From contig JAEERW010000003.1 in NCBI GenBank assembly GCA_016286055.1, positions 1 to 64,000 of the forward strand: 64,000 bases of DNA, given 5' to 3'. Source of the stretch: Bacteroidales bacterium. Its GTDB lineage: Bacteria; Bacteroidota; Bacteroidia; Bacteroidales; UBA3824. Positions 1-8,153 of the stretch are shown one piece after another (within the stretch, counting starts at the first letter, position 1; the number at the start of each line of letters is the position of its first letter). The notes under the pieces are model-generated. The model did not search any database. It had not been told where the DNA came from and saw nothing but the letters and a program-made list of their open reading frames with translations. The translations under genes and the position numbers were made by a program.

Positions 1-124
1 AGGCGCGGCTCTCTACGCCGCCACCCAAATCGCCCAACGTCCTGAGTACAAGGGCACAACCATCGTTGCGCTCCTTGCAGATACGGGATTGAGGTATTTG
101 AGTACGCATTTGTTTGAATATTAA
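1..124 (+). CDS. cysK: Cysteine synthase (O-acetylserine sulfhydrylase), C-terminal end
   Basis: Partial gene cut by the window edge. About 40 C-terminal residues can be read, with the typical CysK ending: an ALYAATQIAQRPEYKG stretch, then IVALLADTG and RYLSTHLF just before the stop. The enzyme is a cytoplasmic PLP protein that makes cysteine from O-acetylserine and sulfide. It is the first of several sulfur-metabolism genes here; a matching serine acetyltransferase lies at 37301. The PLP lysine is outside the window, so the call rests on the C-terminal signature alone. Confidence 0.85.
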   Translation, partial: GAALYAATQIAQRPEYKGTTIVALLADTGLRYLSTHLFEY

Positions 125-205
125 TGGATTGCAATATTGTTTGGTGTTGGGGCGTACATTGTGTACGCTCCTTTTTTATGTGCGGAGCGTACACGAGGTA
201 TGCCC

Positions 206-1786
206 CTACGCTATTTTCCACCCATCAATCGTCCTTTCTGCACTTGAAAAATTAACGCCAATCTTCCAAACCTTCTTGCCTTCAAACGAAAATTTGTCGG
301 CGTAGTCCTTTTCGTTGATTTGTGCCAAGGCTTCTTCGGGTGTTTTGTTGAGTTTAAACTCAAAGAGGAAGATTGATTTTGGCGAAAACAATGCAAAATC
401 AATGCGTCCCGCCGAGGTGCGTATTTCGCTTTGAACGGTGAAACCGCAGGTCGCAAGAATGGCGTACAAAAGGTTTTGGTAATACCATTCGGGTGCGTCG
501 GCGTTTGGGTACGGAATTTTGCGCAAAAAAGTCTGCAAATTCTGCAACAAAAATTCAGGATTGTCCTCCTTGACAGATGTTACCACCGAGCGGCGGAAAA
601 TGTCGTTGCCATAACCGATGTCCTGAAAGATATAGTTTTTAATCAAACTTTCTGAAAATCCATATCTTACCTCTTGATTTGGAAAACCGATAATGTATTG
701 GTCAAATTCGGGGTCGTAACTCTTGATGGTGAGGTAGCCGCTTTGATATAGGAACGGCACAATGTCTGTAACGCGCTCTATCGGCATATCAAAACGTCCG
801 CTACTCATATAAATATTTTCCAATTCACATATTTGCAAATCATTATTCTGTCTTAACAAGGCAATCAGCGACGACGGAGTTGAGGTACGCACCCAATAAT
901 TTTCAAACTTTTTTTCATACAATGCTTTCAAAAGGCTGAACGGATTGAAAACACCTGTTTCACTTTCTGAAAAATGGTAGCCGTCAAAACGATATTTCAG
1001 TTTTGTAACAGCCTCGTCTGTCGTACATCCAAACTTTTTCGCAAAGGCATCCAAATGTGGTTTTAGTTCCGTTCTTAATTCTTCTTCTGTAAAACCACAT
1101 ATTGTGGCGTATGATTCGAGCAAACTGATGTCAGTCAGATTGTTAAGTGTGGAAAAAATTGACATTTGACTCAATTTTGTGATACCCGTTATAAAGACAA
1201 ATTTCAAAAATGGGTCGAGGTCTTTTATTGGCGAAAACAGATTGTTCATATGCACGCGCACAGCGTCCTGAGTAGGAATGTCAGTTATCGTATTGAGCAT
1301 CAACGCATCGTATTCGTCAATCAAAAGCACAACCTGTCTGCCGGACTGTTGGTACGCGGTTTTGATAATGCGTTCAAGTCTTGTGTTTAAATTAATATCA
1401 GGCTTTTTCCCATCATCAGAGAATTCCATTTCGTTTTTCAATCCAAACTTTACTTCCTGTTCCGACAAAACAATTGATACGAATTTTACAATAACATCAA
1501 TTTGGTCTGATTTGCACTTGGCAAAACTGAGTGTTACCACCGGATATTCCGTCCACTCTTGTTCAAGTTTCTCGATTTTCGTACCCTTGAACAGTTCTTT
1601 CTTTCCCTCAAAATACGATTGCAATGTGCTTACCAACAGTGATTTGCCAAAACGACGAGGACGGGACAGAAAATAATATTTCATATCCGAGACCAAATTG
1701 AATATCAATTCGGTCTTGTCAATATAAACATTGTTTCGGTTAATAATCTCCGAAAACGTCTGTATGCCGATAGGTAAGCCTTTCAT
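206..1786 (-). CDS. AAA-ATPase with C-terminal PD-(D/E)XK nuclease-like domain
   Basis: About 526 residues. The N-terminal half is an AAA-ATPase-like domain (family seen in PF09820 proteins): a P-loop SRPRRFGKSLL near residues 41-51, a Walker B VVLLIDEYDALM, and a FITGITKLS sensor-like strand. The C-terminal part has a PD-(D/E)XK pattern, GRIDFALF followed by FLFEFKLNK. Proteins of this type are very numerous in Bacteroidales and their function is unknown; mobility or defence roles have been suggested. The frame is open upstream to a GTG at 1810, but a TATATTTG -7 box ends at 1815, so that GTG would be at the transcription start. The ATG at 1786 is preferred. It is inserted, in opposite orientation, between cysK and the nitrogenase-like genes. 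A distant paralog lies at 29844-31604. Confidence 0.85.
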   Translation of the reverse strand: MKGLPIGIQTFSEIINRNNVYIDKTELIFNLVSDMKYYFLSRPRRFGKSLLVSTLQSYFEGKKELFKGTKIEKLEQEWTEYPVVTLSFAKCKSDQIDVIVKFVSIVLSEQEVKFGLKNEMEFSDDGKKPDINLNTRLERIIKTAYQQSGRQVVLLIDEYDALMLNTITDIPTQDAVRVHMNNLFSPIKDLDPFLKFVFITGITKLSQMSIFSTLNNLTDISLLESYATICGFTEEELRTELKPHLDAFAKKFGCTTDEAVTKLKYRFDGYHFSESETGVFNPFSLLKALYEKKFENYWVRTSTPSSLIALLRQNNDLQICELENIYMSSGRFDMPIERVTDIVPFLYQSGYLTIKSYDPEFDQYIIGFPNQEVRYGFSESLIKNYIFQDIGYGNDIFRRSVVTSVKEDNPEFLLQNLQTFLRKIPYPNADAPEWYYQNLLYAILATCGFTVQSEIRTSAGRIDFALFSPKSIFLFEFKLNKTPEEALAQINEKDYADKFSFEGKKVWKIGVNFSSAERTIDGWKIA

Positions 1787-1814
1787 ATCTTTGCGCTTTA
1801 ATTTAATCACAACG

Positions 1815-1822
1815 CAAATATA
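1815..1822 (-). promoter_or_regulatory. -7 box of the AAA-ATPase/nuclease gene
   Basis: On the minus strand this reads TATATTTG, the Bacteroidota -7 consensus TAnnTTTG. Its position argues against the GTG at 1810 and for the ATG at 1786. Confidence 0.5.
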
Positions 1823-1956
1823 AACGTTTTTTGTTATAAAGCCAAAAATAATCTGCCATATTTTTTCTCTTTTCTATTCGCTAATTATCCGATTGCCTAA
1901 TATTTTTTCCGATATTGTCATTGATTTTAGAGAATTTACCTAATCTTTTAATTCTT

Positions 1957-1988
1957 CTTGGACAAACATTCCACACCCCCTACCTTTG
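1957..1988 (+). promoter_or_regulatory. Promoter of the nitrogenase-like genes
   Basis: CTTG at 1957-1960 (-33 box) and TACCTTTG at 1981-1988 (-7 box) are separated by 20 bases, the normal Bacteroidota spacing. The start codon follows 36 bases later. No sigma-54 type GG-N10-GC element, usual for true nif genes of Proteobacteria, was seen. Confidence 0.6.
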
Positions 1989-2024
1989 CAACCGAAAAGA
2001 AAATGAATATTAAAACTAAATAAA

Positions 2025-2396
2025 ATGTCAGTAAATTTAAACAATTCTAATGTTGCGGTGCGCGAAACGAGGATTGGGTCGATTACCGGTTATATCGGGT
2101 CGCTGAAAGATTTGGCGGAAAAATCGGTTTGCGGTACGTTGAAGGGCTGCGCGAGATGTTTTTCGCAGTCGAGCACCTGCCTGTCGCTCTGCGGGTTAAG
2201 TCAACTTGCAGGCATCAGAGATGTGGCTATTGTGCACCACGGGCCGTCGGGCTGTTCGGTAACAAGTTCAAATAGTTACTATATGTCGAAGGTGATGGCA
2301 AAAAAACGCGGCGTAACGTCCGACACCGTTTATGTGGGCACCGATATGAACGAAAAAGACACGATTTTGGCAGCACCGAGGCACTCCGAAAGATAA
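2025..2396 (+). CDS. Nitrogenase-like component 1 alpha (D-like) protein, N-terminal fragment
   Basis: First part of a D-like subunit of the nitrogenase component 1 superfamily (oxidoreductase family that includes NifDK, NifEN, BchNB and group IV nitrogenase-like reductases). Cysteines in positions equivalent to the P-cluster ligands of NifD can be seen: Cys52/Cys56 (TCLSLC), Cys77 (HHGPSGC) and, in the second fragment, SSSCATGIIGED. VGTDMNEKDTI corresponds to the NifD segment before VFGG. The frame then breaks: one T appears missing from the T run at 2365-2368, since adding one T gives DTIFGSTEALRKIILETYRR and joins the next fragment in phase. Either a recent pseudogene or a homopolymer sequencing error. 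Extra cysteines at 36, 42 and 45 (CGTLKGCARC) are unlike NifD. Confidence 0.8.
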   Translation: MSVNLNNSNVAVRETRIGSITGYIGSLKDLAEKSVCGTLKGCARCFSQSSTCLSLCGLSQLAGIRDVAIVHHGPSGCSVTSSNSYYMSKVMAKKRGVTSDTVYVGTDMNEKDTILAAPRHSER

Positions 2397-2398
2397 TT

Positions 2399-3493
2399 TT
2401 GGAGACTTACCGCAGGTACAAACCGAAGGCAATTTTTGTGTCAAGTAGTTGTGCCACAGGTATTATCGGCGAAGACATCGACAGCGTGGTTGACGAGGTA
2501 AAAGACGAAATCGACGTGCCGGTGGTGGCTGTTCACTGCGAAGGTTTCAAGAGCAAAATTTGGGCTACGGGATTCGACATTTCAGACCACGCGGTATTGC
2601 AGGCAATTGTGCAGAAACCTCGCCCTAACGCTCCGAAAAACAACAAGATCAATTTCAAAAACTTCTTTGAATCGGCGCGTCCCGAAATCATAGAAATTTT
2701 TAAGAATTTTGACCTCGACCCAGTTTTCCTCTATTGTAATTCTACCGTTGAGGAACTTTCAACTCTCTCCGAAAACCTTGCAACCACTTGTATTTGTGGT
2801 ACTTTGGGCAACTATCTTGGCAACGCTCTCGAAGAAAAATACGGCGTGCCATACGTGCGCTCAATCAATCAGTGCGGTATCAAAGGTTTTGAGGCTTGGC
2901 TCAGAGAAATAGGCCGTGTAACCAACCGCAGCGAAAAAATCGAGAAATATATTGCCGAACAACGTGCCATCTATCTTCCTCAGATAGAAGAAGTTAAAAA
3001 GCAACTCGAAGGTCTTACGGCAGTGCTTGGAATGGGTCCAGGATACACATTCGAAGTGTCGAGAGTTTTAGACGAACTCGGCATCAAAGTGGTTTGGGCG
3101 TTGGCTTGGCATTATGATAAGAAATATGAAAATGGCGACGTACCTCCATCAATGAAATACCTGTTGGACAACAACATAGACTTTGAAACTTCGGTTGCCG
3201 ACCAACAGAATTACGAGGTGATGAACATTCTCAACAAGTACAAACCCGATATGTATCTTTCGCGACATCCGGGCTCTACGGTTTGGGCGATAAAGAACGG
3301 AACGCCAGCGGTTTACGTGGCAGACGAGTATATGATTTTTGGCTACAAACACACATTGGAATTTGCAAAAACAGTGCTCGACACAATCCAAAACCGCAGT
3401 TTTGAGGCGAACCTTGCAAAACGCACAAAACTTCCCTACACCAAATGGTGGTACGAACAAAATGTTGATAAATTCTTTGAAGAAAGCAAGTAA
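2399..3493 (+). CDS. Nitrogenase-like component 1 alpha (D-like) protein, C-terminal fragment
   Basis: Continuation of the gene at 2025 in the -1 frame; the TTG at 2399 is only the frame's first possible start and is probably not a real one. The complete protein would be about 490 residues, normal for NifD-like subunits. Visible family motifs: SSSCATGIIGEDIDSVV, VHCEGF, and EEKYGVPYV. Counting back from EEKYG, the cysteine encoded at 2795-2797 falls at the position of NifD Cys275, a cofactor ligand. Counting from the GTP segment, the NifD His442 position is Ala (codon 3320-3322). Loss of the histidine argues against a true dinitrogenase and for another nitrogenase-like reductase. By-eye alignment only. 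Confidence 0.8.
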   Translation: METYRRYKPKAIFVSSSCATGIIGEDIDSVVDEVKDEIDVPVVAVHCEGFKSKIWATGFDISDHAVLQAIVQKPRPNAPKNNKINFKNFFESARPEIIEIFKNFDLDPVFLYCNSTVEELSTLSENLATTCICGTLGNYLGNALEEKYGVPYVRSINQCGIKGFEAWLREIGRVTNRSEKIEKYIAEQRAIYLPQIEEVKKQLEGLTAVLGMGPGYTFEVSRVLDELGIKVVWALAWHYDKKYENGDVPPSMKYLLDNNIDFETSVADQQNYEVMNILNKYKPDMYLSRHPGSTVWAIKNGTPAVYVADEYMIFGYKHTLEFAKTVLDTIQNRSFEANLAKRTKLPYTKWWYEQNVDKFFEESK

Positions 3494-3505
3494 TAAAGTT
3501 GTTTA

Positions 3506-3567
3506 ACAACGGAAAACACAGAACACACGGAAAAAAAAATTTCTGTTATTTCTGTTTATTCCGTTGT
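3506..3567 (+). other. Intercistronic hairpin between D-like and K-like genes
   Basis: The arms 3506-3523 (ACAACGGAAAACACAGAA) and 3550-3567 pair almost completely, with one or two mismatches near the middle. No T run follows on the plus strand, so it does not look like a terminator. It may set relative expression or stability of the two cistrons. Confidence 0.5.
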
Positions 3568-3582
3568 AAAAAAAATACAAAT

Positions 3583-4881
3583 ATGGCAAAGATATTAGAT
3601 AAACAAAGATATAAATGCGCTTTGGCGGCAATGCAGACCGTTCAAGCGATAGAGAGAGCCTGCCCCGTGCTACATTCGGGACCGGGCTGCGCACAGAAAC
3701 TCGCCGACACCACCGGCTCGTCGGGATACCTTTCGCCGCAAATTTTTCCGTGCACTTCAATCAATGAAAAAGACGTGGTTTTTGGCGGCGTTAAAAAACT
3801 TTCAACCACAATCGAAAACGCACTCAAAGTGATTGACGCAGACCTATTTGTGGTGCTCACCGGCTGTATTCCCGAAATCGTTGGCGACGACGCTCAGGAG
3901 GTGGTTTCTAAATTTCAAGAACAAGGCAAACCTGTGGTTTTTGCGCCGTCGGCAGGTTTCAAAGGCAACAACTACAAAGGTCACGAACAGGTTGTGGATG
4001 CGATTGTTACGCAATATTTGGAGCGTAGCGACGAACGCGAAAAAGGTCTTGTAAACCTTTGGGCAGATGTGCCTTATCAGGATCTTTTTTGGCTCGGCAA
4101 CATCCGCGAACTTGAAAACCTCTTACGCGAAATCGGGCTCAAACCCAACACAATTTTTGGCTATCAGCGTGGCATTGAGAACATTAAGCTCATACCAAAA
4201 GCCGAGTTCAACCTATTGGTGTCGCCGTGGGTGGGACTTCAAAATATGAAGACTATGGAAAAACATCTCGGAATTCCATACCTTCATTATCCAGTGCTGC
4301 CCGTGGGTGCAACCGAGACAGGCAAATTTTTGCGCGAAGTAGGTAAATTTGCCGGAATCGACAGTGAAAAAGTGGAATCCGTAATTAAAAAACACGAAGA
4401 TTACTTTTACTATCTGATTTCGCGCTACGCCGATTTGTTTTTGGAAAACCGCGTTATCAACAAGCAATTTTCATTGGTTGCCGACGCTCAATACGCCCTT
4501 GCAATCACCAAGTTTTTGGTAAACGATTTGGGCTTGATACCTGCTAAACAGTTTGTTACCGACGACACTCCAAAACAATTTCAAGAGGCGATCAAGTCAG
4601 AATTTCAAAACCTTAACTACGGCATCAAAGCCGATGTGGATTTCCAAACCGACGGCTACAAAATTCACGAAGAAATCAAGAGCCACGACTACCACGGCTA
4701 CCCGCTCATTCTTGGCGGCTACTACGAAAAAGAAGTTACCGAATCGCTCAAAGGCAACTTCCTGAACATCTCGTGGCCTGTTCTTGACAAAGTGGTCATC
4801 GACCGTTTTTATGCGGGCTACACTGGCGGAATCCGCTTAATAGAAGACATTTACACCGTAGCGGTGCAACGATTCAATTAG
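3583..4881 (+). CDS. Nitrogenase-like component 1 beta (K-like) protein
   Basis: 432 residues from the ATG at 3583; the frame is open further upstream but that segment overlaps the hairpin and carries no family sequence. Motifs of the component 1 superfamily: Cys12, Cys36 (LHSGPGC) and Cys95 (VLTGCIPEIVGDD), in the order and spacing of the P-cluster ligands of NifK, and INEKDVVFGGVKKL. It is shorter than NifK (about 520), as in nitrogenase-like reductases. It should pair with the D-like product as a heterotetramer carrying an iron-sulfur cluster at the interface. No NifH-like reductase or NifB is in the window; they could lie upstream. Flanking Cys/Met genes suggest a sulfur-compound substrate, comparable to methylthio-alkane reductases, but the sequence alone does not prove it. 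Confidence 0.85.
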   Translation: MAKILDKQRYKCALAAMQTVQAIERACPVLHSGPGCAQKLADTTGSSGYLSPQIFPCTSINEKDVVFGGVKKLSTTIENALKVIDADLFVVLTGCIPEIVGDDAQEVVSKFQEQGKPVVFAPSAGFKGNNYKGHEQVVDAIVTQYLERSDEREKGLVNLWADVPYQDLFWLGNIRELENLLREIGLKPNTIFGYQRGIENIKLIPKAEFNLLVSPWVGLQNMKTMEKHLGIPYLHYPVLPVGATETGKFLREVGKFAGIDSEKVESVIKKHEDYFYYLISRYADLFLENRVINKQFSLVADAQYALAITKFLVNDLGLIPAKQFVTDDTPKQFQEAIKSEFQNLNYGIKADVDFQTDGYKIHEEIKSHDYHGYPLILGGYYEKEVTESLKGNFLNISWPVLDKVVIDRFYAGYTGGIRLIEDIYTVAVQRFN

Positions 4882-4904
4882 TTTTTTTATTCATTTTCTT
4901 TAAA

Positions 4905-4948
4905 GCGGCCGTTGATAAAGGGGACTTTTGAAGCGGCTGCGTTTTTTT
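4905..4948 (+). terminator. Rho-independent terminator after the K-like gene
   Basis: GCGGCCGTT at 4905-4913 pairs, with two G-U pairs, with AAGCGGCTGC at 4931-4940; a run of seven or eight T follows. The inner AAAG/CTTT can extend the stem. It ends the nitrogenase-like operon 24 bases after the K-like stop. Confidence 0.7.
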
Positions 4949-5484
4949 TATTCCGCTTCCCCTTCCATCTTCAACCCCCTTGTAAATTCTTCGAGCAATG
5001 ATGTTTGCAAATCTACAACCCAGGCGTCTTTTATGTCGAGGTCTTTTTTATCGCTGCCGAGGCATTTGAAAATCTTGTCGTTGCAGAAATATGCGCGGCA
5101 AAATTCTGAAACCATTTGGCTACCGTCTTCGGATGGGTGTTGGTCTTCAACGAGTACGAAATAAACACAACCATCCTTTACGTAGAAAAAGCGGCGGTGG
5201 ATATAGTCGTATTCCGTCTCAAAATCTATCTGAACGAGTTTTCCGTTGTCGTAACGGTAAACAAACGAATACGGAAATCCCTGTCCGTTTTCATCAAATT
5301 CATATTGATATTTCTTTGTTGTAAGATTCTTGTTATTAGAGGTTTCCGAATACATTTTGCGAATTTCGGCGGTGCGTTGGTTGTTGTCCATTTGGGCGCA
5401 CGACTTGCAAAAACCGGTCTGCGCCATTGCCGCCGGAGCCGTCATCAAGAGCATCATTAATGCAGCCAAAAAAGTCCTTCTCAT
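4948..5484 (-). CDS. Exported protein of unknown function
   Basis: About 178 residues from the ATG at 5484, which begins a clear signal peptide (MRRTFLAALMMLLMTAPAAMAQ, cut after AMA). The upstream ATG at 5511 would add nine residues before it. After the signal there is a CxxC (FCKSC) and a mixed alpha/beta sequence rich in aromatic and acidic residues, for example YEFDENGQGFPYSFVYRYDNG. No family recognised. It lies between the nitrogenase-like pair and the Cys/Met enzyme but on the opposite strand, so it is not in either operon. Confidence 0.65.
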   Translation of the reverse strand: MRRTFLAALMMLLMTAPAAMAQTGFCKSCAQMDNNQRTAEIRKMYSETSNNKNLTTKKYQYEFDENGQGFPYSFVYRYDNGKLVQIDFETEYDYIHRRFFYVKDGCVYFVLVEDQHPSEDGSQMVSEFCRAYFCNDKIFKCLGSDKKDLDIKDAWVVDLQTSLLEEFTRGLKMEGEAE

Positions 5485-5644
5485 AATAATTATAGTGTTA
5501 ATGTAAAACAATTCTATAACGCAGTCAGGGCGGTTTTTGTTGTATTAAAAAATTCTTTGGGGCATAAATCTTTGACGTAAGAATAGAATATATTATCTAT
5601 TTTACTAAATGAATGTAAAAATATTTTCTATATATGAAATTTTG

Positions 5645-5675
5645 CTTGGTAATAATTTCTGTTGCCGTAATTTTG
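5645..5675 (+). promoter_or_regulatory. Promoter of the Cys/Met gamma-family gene
   Basis: CTTG at 5645-5648 and TAATTTTG at 5668-5675, spacer 19 bases. This supports the ATG at 5700 rather than the upstream in-frame ATG at 5634. Confidence 0.5.
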
Positions 5676-5699
5676 CAAAGTAAATATAAACAAAAGAAA

Positions 5700-6845
5700 A
5701 TGAATAGAAAAACTGATACATTATGTCTTCATTGGGAGGAAGACGAGGGTGATTGTAGATTCTACGGCGCGGTGAGTTTCCCTATTTTTCAAACTGCCAC
5801 TTACGCACATCCAGGACTGGGACAATCTACGGGGTTTGATTACAGCCGTCTGCAAAACCCTACAAGAGAGCATCTTGAAAAGATTGTGGCGCAACTTGAA
5901 GGCGGCATCGACGCTTTTGCGCTTTCGAGCGGAATGGCGGCGATTTCGTTGCTCTTGGAAATTTTTGAATCAGGCGACGAAATTATCGCTGACTCCGACC
6001 TCTATGGAGGAAGCATACGCTTGTTTGATAATGTATTGAAAAAACACGGCATAAAGGTCTGTTATACCGAATGTTACAAAAACAATATCGAACACCTCAT
6101 TACCCCGTCAACCAAAGCAATATATATCGAAACGCCCACCAATCCTATGATGAACGTTACCGATATTGCCAAAATTGCCGAAACCGCTCATAATCACAAT
6201 ATTATCTTGATCGTGGACAACACTTTTCTTTCGCCATATTTCCAAAATCCTTTGAAACTTGGTGCTGATGTCGTTATCCACAGCGGCACCAAATTTTTAA
6301 GCGGTCACAACGACACTTTGGCGGGATTCATTGTTACCAATCGTGCTGATATCCAGGAGCGTTTGCGGTTTTTGATTAAGACCACGGGCGCGGGACTTTC
6401 GCCGTTTGATTCGTGGCTTGTGGAGCGTGGTATCAAAACTCTTGCCGTGCGTATGGAAAAAGCACAATCTAACGCTATCAAAATAGCACAATGGCTTAAA
6501 AATCAACCGAAAATAAAAAGCGTTATCTATCCCGGACTGCCTGAACATCCGGGTTATGAAATTATGAAACGTCAGGCTCGCGGATTCGGCTCTATGATAA
6601 CATTTGAGGTTGAAAATAAGGCACTTGTAGAAAAAATTCTTAGCCAAGTACGCCTAATAAAATTTGCCGAAAGTCTCGGCGGTGTTGAAACCTTGATAAC
6701 ATATCCCACTACTCAAACTCACGCCGATGTACCCGAAGAAACACGATTAAAAAACGGCATAACCGATTGTGTTTTACGTCTTTCGGTAGGAATCGAAAAC
6801 CCTGATGATTTGATTGAAGAGTTGGGGAAATGTTTTAATTCATAA
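5700..6845 (+). CDS. Cys/Met metabolism PLP enzyme (O-acetylhomoserine sulfhydrylase / cystathionine gamma-synthase / methionine gamma-lyase type)
   Basis: 381 residues. Fold type I PLP enzyme of the trans-sulfuration family: FDYSRLQNPTREHLE, ALSSGMAAI, IYIETPTNPMM, IVDNTFLSPY and the PLP lysine in IHSGTKFLSGH. Members add or remove sulfur at the gamma carbon of homoserine derivatives; which reaction this one does cannot be told from motifs. Given an acetyl-type MetA at 31662, O-acetylhomoserine is the likely activated substrate, with sulfide or methanethiol as sulfur donor. It has its own promoter and is followed by a second PLP enzyme after a 66-base AT-rich repeat. The placement after nitrogenase-like genes would fit capture of a released thiol. 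Confidence 0.85.
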   Translation: MNRKTDTLCLHWEEDEGDCRFYGAVSFPIFQTATYAHPGLGQSTGFDYSRLQNPTREHLEKIVAQLEGGIDAFALSSGMAAISLLLEIFESGDEIIADSDLYGGSIRLFDNVLKKHGIKVCYTECYKNNIEHLITPSTKAIYIETPTNPMMNVTDIAKIAETAHNHNIILIVDNTFLSPYFQNPLKLGADVVIHSGTKFLSGHNDTLAGFIVTNRADIQERLRFLIKTTGAGLSPFDSWLVERGIKTLAVRMEKAQSNAIKIAQWLKNQPKIKSVIYPGLPEHPGYEIMKRQARGFGSMITFEVENKALVEKILSQVRLIKFAESLGGVETLITYPTTQTHADVPEETRLKNGITDCVLRLSVGIENPDDLIEELGKCFNS

Positions 6846-6908
6846 TTCATAATTCACAATTCATAATTCACAATTCATAATTCATAATTGATAATTGATA
6901 ATTGATAA
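6837..6908 (+). repeat. Seven-base AATTCAT/AATTCAC/AATTGAT tandem repeat
   Basis: About ten degenerate copies of a 7-base unit, overlapping the stop of the gene before and ending just before the next start codon. Slippage here would change the spacing between the two cistrons and the leader of the second. Confidence 0.85.
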
Positions 6909-6911
6909 AGG

Positions 6912-8084
6912 ATGGAAAGAAACTTAGATTTTGATATAGTTGTTAACCGAAAAGATACGCTTTCATTGAAGTTTGACTTTGCCTATAGGCGCGGACTTCC
7001 AGACGATGTGTTGCCGCTTTGGGTGGCGGATATGGATTTTAAGACATCGAGTTATGTGTTAGACGCTATTCAAGACGTTGCCAATCACGGAGTTTTTGGT
7101 TACAGCGAAACTCAGACACCTTACTACGAGGTGGTGCGTGATTATTTTCATAGAAAATACGATTATGATTTTTCGGAACGTGAAATGCTAAAATCGCCCG
7201 GTGTGGTGTTTGCTATTGCCGTGGCTGTTAAAGCGTTAACCGAAAAAGGCGACGCCATAATGATTCAGCAGCCTGTATATTATCCATTTTCGGAAGTCAT
7301 CACCGACAACAATCGAAAACTTGTAGACAATACTTTGGTTTACAATCCACAAGACAACCGCTATTATATTGATTTTGAAGATTTTGAAAACAAAATCATT
7401 GCCAACAATGTAAAACTTTTTCTTCTTTGCAATCCTCATAATCCTGTGTCGAGAGTTTGGAACAAGGAGGAACTTATAAAACTTGGTGATATTTGCCTAA
7501 AACACAATGTTATAGTTCTCAGCGACGAAATTCATCAAGATTTCACATTTGTTGGTAAACATCACATTTTTGCAAGTTTAAAACCTGAATTTGAGGATAT
7601 TACATTAACCTTCACATCTCCTTCAAAAACATTCAACCTTGCCGGATTGCAAACCGCACACATATTTATCAAAAATTCAAAAATCCGCCGAAGATTTTGT
7701 CACGCATACAACGCCTCGGGTTATAGTCAGTTAAACGTAATGGGATTGGTTGCCACCATTGCAGCGTATAAGTATGGCGATGAGTGGTTTAACGGTGTTT
7801 TTAAGTATATAAAAAACAATGTGGAATTTATCAAAAACTATGTAGAAGTCAATCTGCCAAATGTGCGAATGATAACCCACGAAGCCACCTATTTGGTTTG
7901 GTTAGATTTCAGAAAATTAGGTTTCACCGCTGCCGAATTAGACAATTTAATTGAAAACAAATCAAAACTCTGGCTCGACAGCGGCAAAATCTTTGGTAAA
8001 TCAGGTGAAGGTTTTCAAAGAATCAACGCCGCCTGCCCACGGAAAACGCTAGAGGAGGCGTTGGGGAGGATTTTATTATTGTGA
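6912..8084 (+). CDS. MalY/PatB-type C-S lyase (cystathionine beta-lyase-like aminotransferase)
   Basis: 390 residues, the usual length. Aminotransferase class I/II of the MalY/PatB group: LPLWVADMDFKT near the N terminus, FLLCNPHNPVSRVW, LSDEIHQDF and the PLP lysine in TFTSPSKTFNLAGLQ. Enzymes of this group cleave cystathionine to homocysteine, pyruvate and ammonia, or release sulfide or thiols from cysteine conjugates. It follows the gamma-family enzyme in the same direction, so the pair could carry out trans-sulfuration from cysteine to homocysteine. The group also contains non-lyase regulators, but those carry the same fold and the catalytic lysine is kept. Confidence 0.88.
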   Translation: MERNLDFDIVVNRKDTLSLKFDFAYRRGLPDDVLPLWVADMDFKTSSYVLDAIQDVANHGVFGYSETQTPYYEVVRDYFHRKYDYDFSEREMLKSPGVVFAIAVAVKALTEKGDAIMIQQPVYYPFSEVITDNNRKLVDNTLVYNPQDNRYYIDFEDFENKIIANNVKLFLLCNPHNPVSRVWNKEELIKLGDICLKHNVIVLSDEIHQDFTFVGKHHIFASLKPEFEDITLTFTSPSKTFNLAGLQTAHIFIKNSKIRRRFCHAYNASGYSQLNVMGLVATIAAYKYGDEWFNGVFKYIKNNVEFIKNYVEVNLPNVRMITHEATYLVWLDFRKLGFTAAELDNLIENKSKLWLDSGKIFGKSGEGFQRINAACPRKTLEEALGRILLL

Positions 8085-8090
8085 ATGAAA

Positions 8091-8121
8091 TTTGTTTTTT
8101 AAAATATAATGCTTATTTTTG
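8091..8121 (+). promoter_or_regulatory. Promoter of the TIR gene pair
   Basis: TTTG at 8091-8094 and TATTTTTG at 8114-8121 with a 19-base spacer, 33 bases before the first TIR start codon. Confidence 0.6.
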
Positions 8122-8153
8122 CAACCGTTATGTATTATTAAACGTGAGCATCT

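Noticed and set aside
1825-2024. Sigma-54 promoter before the nitrogenase-like genes
   Set aside because: No GG-N10-GC element; a normal Bacteroidota promoter explains the start.
2361-2375. Programmed -1 frameshift joining the D-like fragments
   Set aside because: The sequence ACGATTTTGGCAGC is not a slippery heptamer in the reading phase, no downstream pseudoknot was seen, and the family has no such mechanism.
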